This document shows positions 22,227 to 33,680 of a stretch of 37,250 nucleotides of DNA, piece by piece (position 1 is the stretch's first letter; every line of letters begins with the position of its first letter). The notes beneath the pieces are model-generated. The model did not search any database. It was not told the DNA's origin and saw nothing but the letters and a program-made list of their open reading frames with translations. The translations under genes and the position numbers were made by a program. The stretch lies in contig DF237616.1 in assembly GCA_000708835.1 (NCBI GenBank), positions 8,644-45,893 on the forward strand. Reading direction: 5' to 3'. Source of the stretch: Klebsormidium nitens (lineage: Eukaryota > Streptophyta > Klebsormidiophyceae > Klebsormidiales > Klebsormidiaceae).

Positions 22227-25200
22227 ATGGTGGACACATGTGCGCTGTGCCCCGGCCTTGCTACCCCCCACGGAACCCTCCCTGGCACCGGCCCAGCTAC
22301 TGCCCACCGCGCACTGGGTGCCCCCACCCTGAAACCCTTGCAAAAATGGCCTGCACGGAAGCAAGCAGGCTTTCGAGCTCCCCTCCGGTGCCAGTACGAC
22401 CCTCGGAGTGACCCTCACGCGTCCGCCGCAGTGCACTCTTTAGGCGGGGGCTGTCCTTTCCACAGCGGTACAAGCGGTGCTTCTGTGCCTGGGTTTGAGC
22501 CCACTACTGTATTCAAGGCGGCTAGTCTAGGGAAGTTAGAGGGAGACAGGGAATGGAGTCAGAAGGGGTTGGACGCCCCGGCGGCAGCGACGCGGGATGT
22601 GCGCGCCATGGTGGAGCAGGACCGGGGGATTCCCGGGCCGCGGCCGTGGAACTTGTTTGAGAACATCGTGGACCTCAGCTACATCGCACGCTACGGAATT
22701 GAGGAGGCTGTCTTGCACTACTCGCGCAAGTACGGCCCGCTGTGCCGGTGAGCAGCTCGCCGGGCACGGCAACTGTGGCCGCAGGATGTGCAGGACGTGG
22801 GCGTGTGGGACTGGGAGAAGATGGCAATCTGTGGTTGATTGAACGAAGCTGTTTCTTGTGCAATTCGTGCTAGATCTGCCTTCCACCAAAAGGGGCACCA
22901 GGGACTGAGGGCGCTGACCCTGGGTGCCTCCGCTCTGCTGCCGTGTCCGCGCACACTGACTGGACTTCCCCCACGCGGTGCAGCTTCTCCAACGGACTCA
23001 CTGCCTGGACGTTTGTCAACGATCCAGCCATTGTACAACACATTTGTGTAGCGAATGCTAAGAATTATTCCAGGAGGTATCTACCGGTGAGTCTGCCACT
23101 GCCTCACATGCGTCCCTACTTGCTTGCGCCCTTTTTATTGTCCCGCTCGGCAGGCTCAAGTTGGCAGGGCGCTCGTCCAATAATGACTGCAGAAACAAAG
23201 AGCGCCCTCTCATCCTCACTCCCAGGCACAGGTGAAGTATGCTTTTGTGGTCAGAGTCCACTTGTGTAGTGGGCGCAGTCCTGCAAAGGTCTTCTCAATG
23301 TAAGACGAGGCAATGCTGAATTGTATTTCAGAACCATGGGTTGTAGAGTATCCAACACTTCCTTCACATGACGTTCCAAGGCAAGGCTAGGATTAGCAGG
23401 ACCCTGTTGAACTAACTCATGCAGCGCGTTTGACCTGACCCCGCTGCTCCCTTGGTGGCAGGCCATCTACGAGTACGTAACGCACGGCAAGGGCATCCTC
23501 GGCAGCCAGGGCGCCTACAATTTGCAGCACCGCAAGATGTGCGCGCCCCCCTTCAAGACGTCGCTGCAGCTGCGCAAGTTCACCAATACCGTGGCAAACA
23601 AGGTGCGCACAAGCAGCCCCGCGGGCCAGGCCCATACGGGAACCAGGCTGCAGGCACGCTGTGGACAGGAAGGATCGTAGCACCAGCAAGTTTGTCAAAC
23701 AGACCCAACTTACCCAATGTTTAACATGCATCGCAACACGGTGTGAGTCTAGGCAAGACAAGAGGTCCAACCGAGCTCTTTCAGTCGACCTACGCACTCG
23801 ATCAACATTCAACAACCAGTCAATCCAGCATAAGGCGACTAATGGGACTCTGACCTGGAACCTGGCCGGTGCAGGCTGCGGCTGTGGTGGGGGCACTGCG
23901 TGCGCTGTCGGAGGGTGGCCCCGTGGTGGGGGACATGGCGACGCACATGCAGCGGCTCACGCTGGACATTGTGGGGGAGGTGGCCTTCAGCAAGGACTTT
24001 GGCCAGATTGCGCGCATCACGCAGGACGTGGCAGGTGGGAGCACGGCCGGCTGTCTCTCCTTGGCCAGTGCCCTTGGCGCCAGCGCTGGCGACCGCCTTA
24101 GGCAACCATGGTACATAGCCTGGGGTCTGTGTGAAGTGGCACTGTGAGACGCTAAATCTTGGAGGTTTCCCGTGAAACCTGAATATGATGAACTGTAAAC
24201 TCGAAAAGCGTACTTGCCGGATTTCATTTGGGTAAATGGGGGGGGTCTGAAGATTGCTAAACGCATGTAAAATCCAAAATGGGGCGAAGATTTGGTGAAC
24301 ACAGATAATGATCTGAGCAGGAGATGCCACGTAATGGGTGGGGCCTACTTGTCAGATTGCCTTTGTCCCCCTGTGCGCAGGCACTGCGAGCGGGGACGAC
24401 ATGAGCCGCGACCGGCTGCTGCACGCGGTGAACGTGTCGCAGGAGTGCATGGGCAACGTGTTCATCACGCCGCTCCCCGTCCTGCAGCTGCTGCAGTGGG
24501 CGCGCGAGCCAGGCATGGCGCGCATGGACCGCGCCTTCGACGAGATGCGCACCATCATGACCAAGGTCGTCCAGGTCAGCGCCGCCCCAACTGCGACAGG
24601 GCTCCTTCCCAGGATCTGGACTTGGCTTGTGTAGCTGCCGCAACTGTCTTGCTTACCTCTACTTACTGAAGTATTGGCATACTCTTTACTTGATGGGCAA
24701 GAGGATTCTTGTCTCAACTTATCTATCGATTCACAAACAAGAAGTAGTCGGATGTCAGTCCGCCTACATGCGTCCTGCGTATTCCTACATGAGATTCAGT
24801 TCACTGGCTAAGATGCTGAGTCATTGGAGAGTCTGAAGCTGACAGTCCCTTGTTTCTGTCTTTCAACGCGGGCGCCCTGGTCCGCTGTTGCTGACTGGCT
24901 GGCTGCGTGCAGGAGCGGCGCGAGGCGTGGGGTGCGACGGGTGAGGCGGGGGACGACCTGCTGGGGGTGCTGCTGCAGGCGCAGGACGAGACGGGGCGGC
25001 GCCTGAGCGACGAGGAGCTGTGGGAGGACGTGCACGACATCATGGGCGCGGGGCACGAGACGACGGCCAGCACCACCACCGCCGCGCTGTACTGCATCAG
25101 CCAGACGCCGGGAGTGGAGGACAAGGTGGGGCGGCGCGTCAAGTGGGACGAGGTCGCTGTTGTGGTCTGCAATGCACGTAGGCTCATCAAAGCGTCCTGG

Positions 25201-26380
25201 CGAATAATCGAGTCACAGCTGATGGGCAGATTCATTCCATCGGTGGGCCATCATGTCAGGAAAAACCGAGTCTAAGTCGCTCTGTCAAATGGCCATGTAA
25301 ACACTCTCGGCTTGGACACAGACGCAGCCCTGCACCCGTTCTCTGACCATCTGGACACGGAACGGCTCGGGCGTCCGTTCCCCTTGCCTTTTTTCACTGG
25401 GCGCGGCCCCGCAGGTGGTGGCGGAGCTGCGGGCGGTGCTGGGCGGGCGCCCCCCGCTGTACGACGACCTGCCGCGGCTGCAGTACACGGGGCAGGTGGT
25501 CAAGGAGGTGCTGCGGCTGTACCCCTCCATCCCGCTCTTCCCGCGCGAGGTCGAGCGCGACGACGTGCTGCCCACCGGCCACAAAATCCCCGCAGGCGAC
25601 GTGAGCAGCCGCCACCTGCCCCGCAGCATGCTGCGGCTTCGATGGGAAGCACCACTCCAAGGATGTGCTGTGGAGCCCCTTGAGCCCCTCCGCATTTGGC
25701 AATCTCTCGAATTGAAGACATTCGAATGCTTGGGAGATGGTCGTGATGCGATGCTGTTGGCTTTGGGGGAGAGAGTGCCCTGGTCCTACTGCCACGGCCG
25801 TGCCTGACCCCCCTCGGCTGGCCGTGGCAGGTGGTGTTCATGTCCACGTACGCCATGGGGCGCAATGCAGCCGTCTGGGAGGATCCGGAGACCTTCAACC
25901 CGGTGAGGCACCCGACAGACAGCCAACTGCCGATCTCAAAGCGACCTTGCTGGAGGTTCGGTCATCTCGTTTGGGCAAACTGACAACTTGTTTAGCATCC
26001 TCGTTGAATCATGGTCGGACTACGGTCTATCACCACGTTGGCCAACAATCTCATGTGAGAGCAAAGTTTCTGAACCGAACCCATGGGCGAAGCCTGCGCT
26101 TCCTTCCATCTGATTGTCTGCCCGTCGTGGTTTGCAGGACCGCTTCTCCCCCGAGGCGGAGGCGGCACGGCACAAGTTTGCGTGGGTGCAGTTTGGCGCG
26201 GGCCCGCGCATGTGCCTGGGCGCCAACTTCGCGATGATGAGCGTGACGCAGGTGGTGGCCACGCTGGTGCAGGCCTTCCACTTCCGGGCAGTCCGGCCAC
26301 GCGGGGAGCAGCTGCCCTTCTCGTACGACATCACCATGAACTTCCCGGGGGGGATCATCATGGAGGCGGTGCCCCGGTAA
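22227..26380 (+). CDS. Cytochrome P450, CYP97/CYP4-like clan, 9 exons, 610 aa
   Basis: Exons are 22227-22747, 22984-23086, 23462-23602, 23875-24034, 24381-24574, 24913-25125, 25415-25600, 25831-25902 and 26138-26380, all in phase. Motifs appear in the canonical order: I-helix oxygen-binding AGHETT, K-helix EVLR in KEVLRLYP, PDRF in place of PERF, and the heme loop FGAGPRMCLG with the cysteine thiolate ligand. The first roughly 90 residues are Ala/Pro/Arg/Thr-rich with few acidic residues and no clear membrane anchor, which fits a chloroplast transit peptide better than an ER anchor. The block DPAIVQHI, the segment RKMCAPPFKTSLQLRKF and the C-terminus resemble CYP97 carotenoid hydroxylases and their relatives. 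The substrate cannot be read from the sequence; carotenoid is a guess by family. The ATG at 22227 was chosen as the first in the open frame, so the N-terminus is the weakest part. Confidence 0.92.
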
Positions 26381-28081
26381 CACGGCCAAACGAAGGACCG
26401 GGGGGGTGCGGTTACTTGAGACCTCCAGTCACAGGTTGCCCTTCCCGACGGAACAGTAGAGTAGACTTGTGCTATATTTATGTGTAGAGCGAGTTGTGGT
26501 GTTGTGTTTGGCGTGCTTTATCACTAAAACTTTGTGTTTGCCACGAACTAGAGTCAGTGTTTACATTTCGAAATAGGTTTGATGCTTACGGAAAGGTTTG
26601 GCATTGCACAGCGTGCATACGTGCGGCTGACCTTCTAGCTCCGAAATTCGGATTGGATCGACTACCGGGAAGATCCGCTGGGGCTACGTTAGGAAAACTC
26701 TTCAAGTACAGAAGTTGCAAAAGGTTATGGAGCGGTTTTGTGTATACTCCTTAGTTGTGGAGACTAGAGATGAGGGAGTCTAGCGTACATTGAGCCTTGT
26801 TAAGGGGGACGCGGGCGCAAGCCAAAGTGTAGAAGTACGAAGATTCGCCATATGCGTCATTGCAGGGTTTTATGGTCTCACAGTGGACAGCAAGAAATGC
26901 TACAAGAAGATTATTGATCCTGTCGAACAAGTTGTGACGTCAAAGCACACACTTAAATTGTACCTATCCCGACGGCAAGTGCCTTTGGGAGGACTGCATC
27001 GACAGCTTGAGATATATTCAATCTCGACTGCGGGTACTCACTCAAGTGATATGATAAGTTGTTATGCACATGTGCGCACGCATCACATGCAAATACAATT
27101 GCCAGGAAGCAATAGTGCAGACTCGGAGTACATATGATTCGGGCAGGCATATCAAAACACAAAATTTGAGCATGCAAATTCGCAGTACGTATCTAGTCTT
27201 TCTCGACATGAAGGCACATCCTATCGGCTGCAGTCAATCATTGATGTACGTGCACATGTACTGATGTATGTTAACCTGAGGCGCGGGAAATATGCCTAGT
27301 CGCCGGGCTTGTCGCGTGCACATGTGGGCGTGACCCGTATACTAATGGTTTACTAAGATGCACATTGCAATACCAGTTCGACCCAATGATTGAGAACTGG
27401 CCCAATGATTGCATGCAAAAGACAAGTCCGACGGTACATCATTGCACACGGCCGGCTGGTTGTATGCTGTGTATAAGAGAGCTTCAATCTTGTGCACGGC
27501 ATACACTGCGCGCATAATGTTGGGCACGCCATTCAACCTACAGAGCTTATACATTACCATGTAAACCTAGCCGCCCACCAATGTTGAACGATTGAGTCGA
27601 CCGGATGAGGCAGATTGATAGCAATCTCTCTCTGCCATGTACTACCTAGATGTAGATTCTAAAGAATCAGAGCGCGACTGCGAGCTGCTTGCCATTTTTA
27701 CCATGCAGTCGTTCGTTTTAATTCGTCCGACCATTAAAGTTTCCCAATCCTGAAATGAATGCTGTAATTCTTGAAGCCACTTACAGTAAGAACATAGGCA
27801 TATGCATCCTGGACCTGCACTATAAGCTCCAAGTTTGTTTCCTGGAGTCCCTTTGAAAAGTGTCTCATTTGACGTAAGCATTCGATCCCCTAATCTGACA
27901 TTGACTCATCCTTGACTTTCGTCCCGTGTAAAGGTAATGCAAAAAATCACTTAGGTGTCAAGGCTTGTAAGATAATGGAGGTTGTAAAGCGCGCTAACAA
28001 AATCTTACCAGAAGCAGCAAGCAACAATTCGGAAAGAAAGGCGGTACTGTCGGACTGGCCCAATGAGGCCTTTTGACGTAC
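26381..28081. other. Non-coding spacer between convergent genes
   Basis: About 1.7 kb between the P450 stop and the stop of the dsRBD/deaminase-like gene, which point toward each other. AT content is higher than in the genes. Only short frames without coding bias are present. It presumably holds both 3' untranslated regions. CCAGTTC at about 27373 and GAACTGG at about 27394 form a small inverted pair, but there is no tRNA-like fold. Confidence 0.55.
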
Positions 28082-31000
28082 TCAAGTCGCCAAGTCTGGT
28101 TTCGCTACGCTCTCCCGTTCCACGCTGGCACCCGTCTCTGCCCGCCTCCGCTCATCCAGGAACCCCGCCAGCACCTCCTTGGCTGCCCGGTACTGCACCG
28201 CCGCTCTCTTTGCGGTCTCCACGCTCTCAAATGCGCGTGCGGCTGGCGGCTGCTCGTCTCGCTCGGCGGTAACAGCGGCACTCTCGACCCCCGCGCCGGC
28301 ATCTCCCAACTGCCGCACCTGCTCGAACATGCGCCGCCGCGACAGCCGCGACTCCCCCCCCGGCGGGGCATCCAGCCTGCCGTCCTCGGAGCGCACTCTC
28401 TCCAGCCCCTCGTCCCCCTCTGCCCAGCTCTCGCCGCACTCCGTCATCGGGGCGCCCGTCTCGACGCGGAACGTCCCCGAGACGCACGAGAAGGCCTGTG
28501 CCACCTGGGGCTGCCTCACCGTGAACGGCTCCGGCAGGCGTTCCGCCAGGCCGGCCAGCGCGCCGGCATTCCGGTACAGCTCCGCGTCCGCGTTGACCGT
28601 AACGGAGGTGAGGTAGACGGGCGGCAGCAGGTGCGCGAGCAGGCCGCCCTGCACGCCCACCACGGTCCAGCGCAGCACCTGCGGGAGGACGAAGAGGCGA
28701 GCATGGGAAGCAGCAGGAGGCGCCGAGACGTGTGAGGCAAACGCAGAGGGCGAGGCACGTGCGGATACTAGGCGACAACCAAATAGGGTGGGGGTAAAAG
28801 GCGCCCAGCGCTGTTGCTAGCCTGGCAATCCTGGCGTCTGGTCGAAACTGAGGAGCCGAATACCGGATCTTCGCGGCCCTTCGACCTACCACACGAAACC
28901 TACATCAGAAGCACAGTCGGATTCCTTCAAAGTTGCCGTTTGAGCAATCAGACAATCAAGAATGCTCCTATCCAACGATCATTGGAAAAGATGCCATCCC
29001 CTCTTTTGCCGCAGCCCGTCCTCCGCCCCGTACCTTGACTTGCCGCGTCTCCCTTTCCATATCTTCCACTGCTCCGTTGTGCGCCTGCTGCGCCCGCGGC
29101 CGTGACACCCAGAGGTGCACCTTGACGCCGTCCCGCAGCCGCCACCGGCCCCCGCTCTCATCGCGGCAGACTACGGAGTCCTCCTCCGCAGCCCCGGTCT
29201 CTGTGCCAGCCACCTGCCCGTTTGCTTCCGCAGGGTTATCTAGACGAACCGCTTCTGCCTCTGCCCCAGGTTCTGGGACCGGCTCTGGCGTATCCGCCCC
29301 TGGTCCCCCGCTCTCCAGGCCCAGAGCCCAGGCATCCGGGGTAGCCTCTGCCGGCTGGTCGTCGCTCACGCCCTCCGTCATCTCGACCTTGGCTTTCTTC
29401 CCTCCCCGCACGTCGTCCAGCGGCTCCTCCTTCGCGCTGCCGCTCTCCTCCTCGTCGCTCTTGACGCTGTCCCGGGCTGCCTCGCCCACTGCCTCCATCG
29501 CACCCCCCCCGCCTTCCGCCGCCACTGCGGGGCCTGCCTCGGCAGCTGCATCTCCGCCGTTTGCAGCAGCGTCTGATTCCTCGACGGGGTCCGGGTTGAC
29601 CGTCTCCAACGCCGTCCTTCCTCGTCGCCTCTCCTCGTGCAGCTCTCGCTCCAGCTGCGTGCACAAGAAGCGCCGGAACGCGCGCACGGCCAGCACCTCT
29701 GCGCGGCAGTCGCGCAGGGAGGCGTCGTCGCGGGCCAGCTGCGGGGCGGAGTGGCTGCCCGTGCCCAGGGCCACGCAGCGCAGCGCAGGCTCGCCGGCGG
29801 GGGATGGCAGCTCCAGGATGATGGCCGCCAGAACCTGCGGAGACACAGCAGTGAGAAACTACGCTGAAGAAGAAAGGGGTGGCGTTGTGTACCCCACATG
29901 AATTGGCCGGACTGGACGTACGCACAAGGACAAGGTGATGATCTACGGGCGGACATAGCATGATCTTTCTCAGTTTAGATCCATAATCTGCTCAACCGCA
30001 GAACGTCCCGCCCTCCAGACTCGCAACTGCCCGAGTCTGTTTCCCCCTCGGAGTGGCCGGCTGCGCTCACCTTCTTCCCAGGCTGCGCGCTGCTGCTTGC
30101 CGGCAGCTGCCGGTACTTACGGCACGCCACCTTCGCCAACTTGTAAGCGAACGCATTGCTCCCCGCTCCCTCCGTCTTCCCATCATCCTGCTGGGAGTCG
30201 CGGCCTCCCAACTTCCTCTTCTTGTCTGCCCGCTCCCTCTCTAGCTTCTTGGGCCCCTCGCCCTGAACTGCGGGCGACGGCTCCGCCTGTGCTGTTTCCT
30301 TCCGCGCCTTCTTGGCCTTCCCCCGCGTGAGCTCCTCCAGTGTCCCCGGCCGCTGTGCCTCCAGGTGCTGCAGCACTGCGTCCGCCACCCCTTTCTTGGC
30401 CTCCCCCTTGCTCAGGCCCTCCGCAGTGAACGTGCGGCCGTCCACCGCAAACTCGGCCACGAACGCGGGCGTGACTGTCGGCAGCCGCCGGACCACGATC
30501 TCGAAGTGTGCCCCTCGGCGCATGGTGTACTCGTTGAGCAGGCTCACCGGGTCCTTCTCGGTGCCCGCCACCGAAGCATACACCCGCTTGCCCAATGCTG
30601 GGCCGGGGCTGGTTGCAGGTTCTACCAAGTGACTGGCTTGCGGCGCAGCTGGCGCGGTCCCAGATTCTCTGGACTGAGAACCGTCAGTCAGGGCCAACTC
30701 GACCCTGGCGGCAGAAGGGCCTTCTGGGGGCCCCTCTTTGTTCTGGGCCCCCTCTCCTGCGCTGCTGGTAACAGGAGGGGTCCTTCCTGCCTGCTGCGGT
30801 TGCGTTGCGCTGCCTGCAGTGGCGGGGCCCACCCCTGGGAGCATCTGCGCCAGCGCCGCTATTTCCTGTGCCGTCACTGCTGGCGCTGCGCTCTGGGCTG
30901 GCTTGCCCGCCACTTGGGGTCGCTGTTGGGCGGGCTGTGCGTCAGGTCCTTGCAGGCTCTCGAGGGCTGCGCGCGCCGCCAGCTTCTTGGCAACGTCCTT

Positions 31001-32588
31001 GCGTGGGGCGCCCGCCACAAAGAAGCGCCCTGCGATGGCCAGGCTGGCCGTGTGCGTGGGCCCCACCCAGCGGTCGCCCGCGTCCTCCGAGAAGCTGAAG
31101 ACAGCATGCACCCCACGCTTCTGGCACAGCTCGTTGAGGGCGCTCATGGGATCTTTGGGCGCAGCGCCCGCCACTGCCGCGGCTGGCGGCCCGCCCTGAG
31201 CAACCGGGACCCAATTGCGCAGTCCCGGAACGCCGTTCAGCGCAGCCTCGGCTACCGCATTCTTGGCCGCTGGCTTGGAGGGGCCTGTTTGCGTGAACGT
31301 CTGGCCACAGACAATGAGGGTGGCGGTGTGGCGGGCAGTTACTTGGTCCGTTGAGAAGGAGTAGGCGGGGGCGGCCAGCTTGAGCTTCTGGCAGGCCTCG
31401 TTGAGCAGGCTGATGGCGTTCTTGACCAGGGGGGCAATGGCACCCCCCGCCCGGTAAGCCACCGGGCTGACCAGCACGCCTGCACAGCAGGGGAGCCATG
31501 CCTTGGATTGACAATTGTCTTTGCAGCGGAGAAGAAAGGTTGAGGATGCATCTTCTGGTGTTTGGCTTGCCATCTGGTGCGCTTTACAATTACTTTATTG
31601 AGGCGTTATCTATTCATATCGTGAGTGAGGGTGCAGCAAGCATGCGGCCAGGTGAAATGACTGGCTTTACTCCACGACTCGCGCGAACCCAACTGTCCCA
31701 TCACATACTAAACAAATTGGATGTGCCGACACCATGCCCTGTTTCATCGTTTGCACTTTCAGCTTCTCACGTCAACTTTTGCAGATTTGATCAGGTCATT
31801 GGGCCTTTTATCAGGGGCTTACATCGCAGGATCTAGTGGGGGCTACAGGCACATACCTTTCTGCTGTGCCGCTATCGTGTTGGGCACTGAGCGCGGAGCA
31901 AGTGCGGTGCTGGAGGGAGGCGACCGGTGGGGACATGCCGGGGATGGCCTCCTGGTCTGCCCATACGCAGGCGGACCACCCGGTTGTTGCAGTGGGGGGG
32001 CTGCCAGCTGGCTGGCGGGGTGGACCATTGACGGATGCTGCACAGTGTACTGGGGCGCGTGGCTGGGGACTGGCTCGTGAATGGCGCCCCCAGGAGGGTA
32101 GAAAGCGGGTGGGGCTTGCCAGGAAAGTGGTGGCTGCCCCAGGTGGTAAGGTGATGCAGAAACTGCACGCGGTTGACGAACTGTCAAGCTAGCGACTGGT
32201 GCATCCCAGATCTCAAATCAACAGATCCTGATGACCCAACTGCGCCTGTCAAGCCATAAAGAGATTGCGTGGCTGCAACATGAGAATAATGTAAGAGCAG
32301 CCTGCCTTGCCTCTGGGACCCAGAGCTGCACCTGTGCAGTTCGACGCAGCTCATGTTAGGAGATCTTAAAAGGAGCTTTGCCCCTGGCAGCAGCAATGCA
32401 AAAGTTTGTGTCATGGTCCGCTCACCTGTGCCTGCTCCAATGCCAGCATGCGTCTGCTCCCAGCTCCCCAGGCTGCCCTGCCTGTAGTGGTACGGAAGTG
32501 CGCCGTTTGCTTCATTCTGAGACCTAGAAAGACCAGAGGCCCCTGCTCCTTGTGCCTGGTCCCACCCCACAGGCCTCCACGACGCCAT
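28082..32588 (-). CDS. Triple dsRBD protein with ADAR/ADAT-type deaminase domain lacking zinc ligands, 5 exons, about 1097 aa
   Basis: Exons (minus) are 32588-32426, 32180-31857, 31479-30071, 29834-29034 and 28678-28082, phase-consistent throughout. Residues 1-180 are Pro/Gln-rich. dsRNA-binding domains lie at about 183-250, 272-339 and 471-537, each starting like SLLNE or ALNELCQKRG and ending in the Lys-rich helix (SKGEAKKGVADAVL in the third). A basic stretch DKKRKLGGR may be a nuclear signal. An editase-type domain spans about 607-1090: VLAAIILE, LGTGS, DCRAEVLAVRAFRRFL, VHLWVS, LRWTVVGVQGGLL and QYRAAKEVL match successive blocks of ADAR2. In active enzymes one His and two Cys bind zinc; here the positions are Arg676 (codon 29705-29703), about Ala880 and about Arg896, so deamination is not expected. 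The proton-shuttle Glu (Glu678) remains. A roughly 150-residue acidic insert lies at about 705-858. Inferred role: dsRNA binding or regulation, not editing. Confidence 0.85.
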
Positions 32589-33139
32589 GCTCCTATATGG
32601 CTACACTTGCCAATCTGCTGGCCCCAATGTTGCTATCGGTGCACGTCAGGCCAGCTCAATGAGGGAATGCAAGGTTCCCGCAGGGTTCTTCACAAAGAGC
32701 TGCTGCAGTTGGATTTCAACACCTGTGCTACGAAGTTTGCCGAATGCCATACCTTTGCGTGTGTGTGTTTAACTTTCTTTGATTCCGCAATGCAGCGGTA
32801 CCATGGCGGCCTTTGGCCTTCTGGGCATGACATTGATATACAGGTCCGCTAGCTAGCTGCCGCTGCGATTCAGCCTCAGCGACTCGGCCCGTCGGCGTCA
32901 GGGGGCGGCCCCTCGATCCGCCATGAGGCTGAGCTCCTGATTCCTGAATCCTGAATCCTGAATCCTGATAGTAGTCTCAAGATCGACACTGGGTACAATG
33001 GACGGCTCGATCCTGACTTCAAAACTCATCGGACGGCTAGTAATGACGATGTCAGAAATTCTGACATGCAGCCGGGCCAGCGACTGAGCAGTGCGGAAGT
33101 GCACAGTGCACGGCGGGCCGCGGTAGTAGTTGTAAGTAC
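32589..33139. other. Upstream region of the dsRBD/deaminase-like gene
   Basis: About 550 bases between that gene's ATG and the left end of the hAT element. It holds one short tandem repeat and no convincing exon. Confidence 0.5.
32935..32969. repeat. Heptamer tandem repeat TCCTGA(A/T) x5
   Basis: Five head-to-tail 7-base units: the outer two end in T, the inner three are TCCTGAA. It is a microsatellite-type array about 350 bases upstream of the dsRBD/deaminase-like start codon. Confidence 0.9.
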
Positions 33140-33242
33140 CAGTGTTCGTGGCGAAACCTAATTGATTTCGCCAATTAGGTTTGCGCATTAAAGTTTGCGC
33201 ACATTTGCGCATTCTGGTCAATTTCGCCAGCCTGGCGAAATT
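33140..33242. repeat. hAT left end: TIR motif and subterminal repeats
   Basis: GGCGAAA occurs at 33150-33156 and 33234-33240, and inverted as TTTCGCC at 33166-33172 and 33222-33228. TTTGCGCA occurs three times (33180-33187, 33194-33201, 33204-33211). AAACCTAATT (33154-33163) pairs with AATTAGGTTT (33173-33182). 33220-33230 and 33232-33242 are perfect 11-base arms around one base. Repeats of this kind are typical transposase-binding sites. Confidence 0.7.
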
Positions 33243-33245
33243 AGC

Positions 33246-33265
33246 CGCGGCCGCGCGCGGCCGCG
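33246..33265. repeat. Perfect 20-bp GC palindrome
   Basis: CGCGGCCGCGCGCGGCCGCG equals its own reverse complement. It starts a GC-only stretch that continues to about 33319 with two GGCGCGCC sites. It lies between the transposon's subterminal repeats and its transposase gene, so it may be part of the element's promoter or a structural block. Confidence 0.7.
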
Positions 33266-33680
33266 CAAGAGGTACGCACGCCCGCGCGGGGCGCGCCGCT
33301 GGGCGCGCGGCGCGCCGCTTGCATTTTGGAGACTGCTCATTGGTTCAAGAACCTCGTACCATGTGGACCAGATGGGGGAAGGTGATTCGCAATTATGAGC
33401 CATGTGTCCGCAACCGCAAAGAATCAACGTCAAGAATGCACAGACCTATCCAATCGACGTTGCACAACCCTCAGACGTGATGACTGAGGTGGCACTGTCA
33501 TTCGCGCCAAATAACACAAGTTGCCGGGTGTTGGCAGCCATGGGCCCATGATGGCACTGCAACTCTGATGAGTCTAGGTAGCCTAACTGTGATTCATCGT
33601 CCATGATCTTGCCAAGCTTGCACTCTACAACAAATGTCTCAGTTCTTTGCAGCTGCGAGCTGAGGTCTGAGCTGCTCACC

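Noticed and set aside
27361-27410. tRNA-like GTTCGACCC sequence
   Set aside because: No acceptor, D or anticodon arms can be folded around it.
28933-29901. Plus-strand 322-aa frame, and 30365-31354 (329 aa)
   Set aside because: Both are antisense shadows of exons 4 and 3 of the dsRBD/deaminase-like gene. Composition is Ser/Ala/Pro-rich with no recognisable motif.
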